Program-made: the position numbers and the translations under genes
Notes under the pieces: model-generated
Database searches by the model: none
Told to the model about the DNA's origin: nothing
The model's input: only the letters and a program-made list of their open reading frames with translations
Part shown: positions 5,396 through 6,999 of the stretch, piece after piece
How the letters are laid out: every line of letters begins with the position of its first letter
Numbering within the stretch: position 1 is the first letter of the stretch
Assembly: GCA_964389475.1 (NCBI GenBank)
Contig: CAYMFD010000146.1
Span: 1 to 6,999 of the forward strand
DNA: 6,999 bases
Source of the DNA: CAYMFD01 sp964389475
Lineage (GTDB): Bacteria > Bacteroidota > Bacteroidia > Chitinophagales > Saprospiraceae
Reading direction: 5' to 3'

Positions 5396-6999
5396 CTAAT
5401 ACCAATAATTAACCTTCAATATCAATGCTCGATTATTAGTCTGTGGCGTCCGCCTACCAAAGTCTCGTACCACATCATAATTGTCTACATAGACAAGGAA
5501 GAGGTCAGACATAGGAGCAAATCGCCACTGTAGGCGGCTATTGAGGCCAAGGTAGTCTGCCTGGTCTAGGTATTGGAAGAGGGTCGTCCAAAATAGGTCC
5601 GTCGTGAAGCCCACCTCTATCGTAGATAATACGGCGGTAATGGTCTCATTGCCAAACTGGTCGGGAAAATCAAGCCGGTTCCACTCATAGCCAAAACTCC
5701 AATTAATCCACGGCTGGACCCGAAAGTTGATGTCAGCGTTAGCTTGGTGGAGAGAACCATTGTAGAAGCCACCCGTACGACCATTTACACCCCAGGAGAC
5801 GGCTTTTCGCTCGTCACTGTCAAAGGAGGCCTGCAGAAAGGAGAATCGATAGTTGTCAGCAGGTAGCGGTACGGCATCGGAGACGAAGCGGAAGGGGTAG
5901 AGCAGCTGGACTTCTTGTGTATTGAGCGATAGGCTGGATTGGGCAGTAGAGTTGTATAGGGCAGAGTACTGCAGGGCATGTTGCCGCTCGTTGAGGCTGC
6001 CATCGGGATTGAGGAATACCGAGCTACTAGCCGTATAGTTGTGCCTGGTGACGATTCCTTCACGTGGTCGGTAGCGGTAGGTTACATTACCGTTCGCCTC
6101 ATAAAAGCCTACTCGGATGGTGGTGTCTCGCTCAGCGTCATAGTTGTCTAGCCGAGCTACGAAGCCCATCTCAGCCCGATAGTTCTCTTGTACATGACCG
6201 GTAGATAGTCCTATATTCCAGTTAGGGTTGGTGAAGTTGAATCCTGCGCTGTAGAAGCCCGTCTTACTTGTGGTCTCTGGCTGAAAAGACCGGTGAGCAC
6301 CACCCAATATGGAGATCTGCCCATCATCACTGACATAACCCGCTTCTAGCCCAGCATTACGACCATAGTCGGCACGTATCTGCTCCCACCCATTGTAGCT
6401 CTGCCGATTGAGCAATATGCCTTTGATAAACGAACGACCGATGAGGTGTTGCGCTGCTACGGCGGTTTGGTTTTGGGCAGGGGAGTTCTCGCTAGCTCCA
6501 CTGTGTACATTCATGACACCGATGCGAGTAGCTTGTGTGACATTACCAGTTAGGCGAGCACCAGCGATAATAGGAACCGTCTGTCTATCGGCGTCCAGAC
6601 CTATCCGTCTGGAGAAGAACGGCCTGACGGTACCATATCCGTAGTCTGCAAATAGGTCGGCATTTTCCAAGAAAAACGTCCGCCGCTCAGGCAAAAATAT
6701 ATTGAACCTCGTCAGGTTGGTCACCAGCTGGTCGACCTCTATCTGCGAGAAGTCAGGATTGACAGTAAGGTCGAGGTTGAGAGTAGGCGTGACGGACATC
6801 CGTGCATCTAGGCCAATGTTGCCCGTCAGTTTGGTAGGTTCATCGACGACACTACTGACGGTAGAGGTGACGTAGGGGATGAGGTTGTAGTTGGCTTTGG
6901 CAGGCGTCGGGGCATTGTCAAACACCAAGGCACCCGCAAAGGCAGGGTCTGGTGGCCAAAACGACTCAGGAACGGCTGTCCAGTTATGGTATTCGTTTT
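5396..6999 (-). CDS. DUF5916 outer-membrane beta-barrel protein, C-terminal part (start beyond the window)
   Basis: The frame stays open from the stop at 5396-5398 to the right edge, giving 533 visible residues; TTG 6926-6928 is not the true start because NEYHNWTAVPESFWPPDPAF precedes it in frame. DUF5916 proteins of Bacteroidota usually carry an N-terminal family-9 carbohydrate-binding-like domain, here outside the window, followed by a large outer-membrane barrel. Diagnostic segments are LDLTVNPDFSQIEVDQLVTN (visible residues about 75-94), FNIFLPERRTFFLENADLF and FFSRRIGLD (about 98-133). The rest is alternating beta strands rich in aromatic residues, ending LILKVNYWY; a final aromatic residue fits the signal read by the BAM assembly machinery. 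The substrate is unknown; a role in surface binding or uptake is inferred from the family. Its last 37 to 50 codons recur as orphan tails at 581-691 and 3139-3288. A REP pair lies 11 bp past the stop. Confidence 0.85.
   Translation of the reverse strand, partial: NEYHNWTAVPESFWPPDPAFAGALVFDNAPTPAKANYNLIPYVTSTVSSVVDEPTKLTGNIGLDARMSVTPTLNLDLTVNPDFSQIEVDQLVTNLTRFNIFLPERRTFFLENADLFADYGYGTVRPFFSRRIGLDADRQTVPIIAGARLTGNVTQATRIGVMNVHSGASENSPAQNQTAVAAQHLIGRSFIKGILLNRQSYNGWEQIRADYGRNAGLEAGYVSDDGQISILGGAHRSFQPETTSKTGFYSAGFNFTNPNWNIGLSTGHVQENYRAEMGFVARLDNYDAERDTTIRVGFYEANGNVTYRYRPREGIVTRHNYTASSSVFLNPDGSLNERQHALQYSALYNSTAQSSLSLNTQEVQLLYPFRFVSDAVPLPADNYRFSFLQASFDSDERKAVSWGVNGRTGGFYNGSLHQANADINFRVQPWINWSFGYEWNRLDFPDQFGNETITAVLSTIEVGFTTDLFWTTLFQYLDQADYLGLNSRLQWRFAPMSDLFLVYVDNYDVVRDFGRRTPQTNNRALILKVNYWY

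Noticed and set aside
5339..5533. Small plus-strand open frame over the REP pair and the DUF5916 3' end
   Set aside because: It is antisense to a conserved coding end and starts inside a palindromic repeat; it has no recognisable protein features.
581..5545. Tails as insertion-sequence ends or a target-site duplication
   Set aside because: They are direct, 111-150 bp long, in frame with a protein C-terminus and diverged by 12-16%; target duplications are short and identical, and no transposase lies between them.

Overview
The window looks like a chromosomal region of a marine or aquatic Bacteroidota, probably in or near the Saprospiraceae/Lewinella group. This is inferred from a DUF5916-type outer-membrane protein, a secreted WG-repeat protein, a REP-associated transposase relative, the absence of Shine-Dalgarno leaders, and a TAnnTTTG-like -7 box. 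The taxon is an inference from gene types only, not from a database match.

Layout, left to right: (1) 41-419, minus: a broken REP-associated tyrosine transposase (RAYT) remnant. (2) 460-565: a paired, inverted REP element built on the core gcgactttagtcgc. (3) 581-691, minus: an orphan copy of the last 36 codons plus stop of a DUF5916 gene (tail A). (4) 706-2304 and 2363-3088, minus: two secreted proteins 58 bp apart, probably one operon. The first has WG-like repeats and a C-terminal leucine-rich segment; the second is a small exported protein of DUF4412/GLPGLI-like appearance. (5) 3139-3288, minus: a second orphan DUF5916 tail (tail B). (6) 3353-5266, plus: a 637-residue membrane-anchored multidomain protein with a C-terminal DUF3239-like domain. 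(7) 5289-5384: a second paired REP element between convergent genes. (8) 5396 to the right edge, minus: the 3' two-thirds or so of the real DUF5916 gene, whose last 50 codons are the parent form of tails A and B.

The most striking structure is the threefold, same-orientation repetition of the 3' end of the DUF5916 gene. All three copies end at the same stop codon, none has an indel, and each pair is about 84-88% identical by eye. Most differences are silent, so the tails probably diverged inside working genes before becoming orphans. They delimit two cargo modules (692-3138 and 3289-5395). Two of the three tails have a paired REP element 11-15 bp after the stop. This resembles an insertion or recombination hotspot that uses the 3' end of an outer-membrane protein gene, comparable in layout to orphan 3' ends at Rhs loci. 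The mechanism is not shown by the sequence, and no intact recombinase is present.
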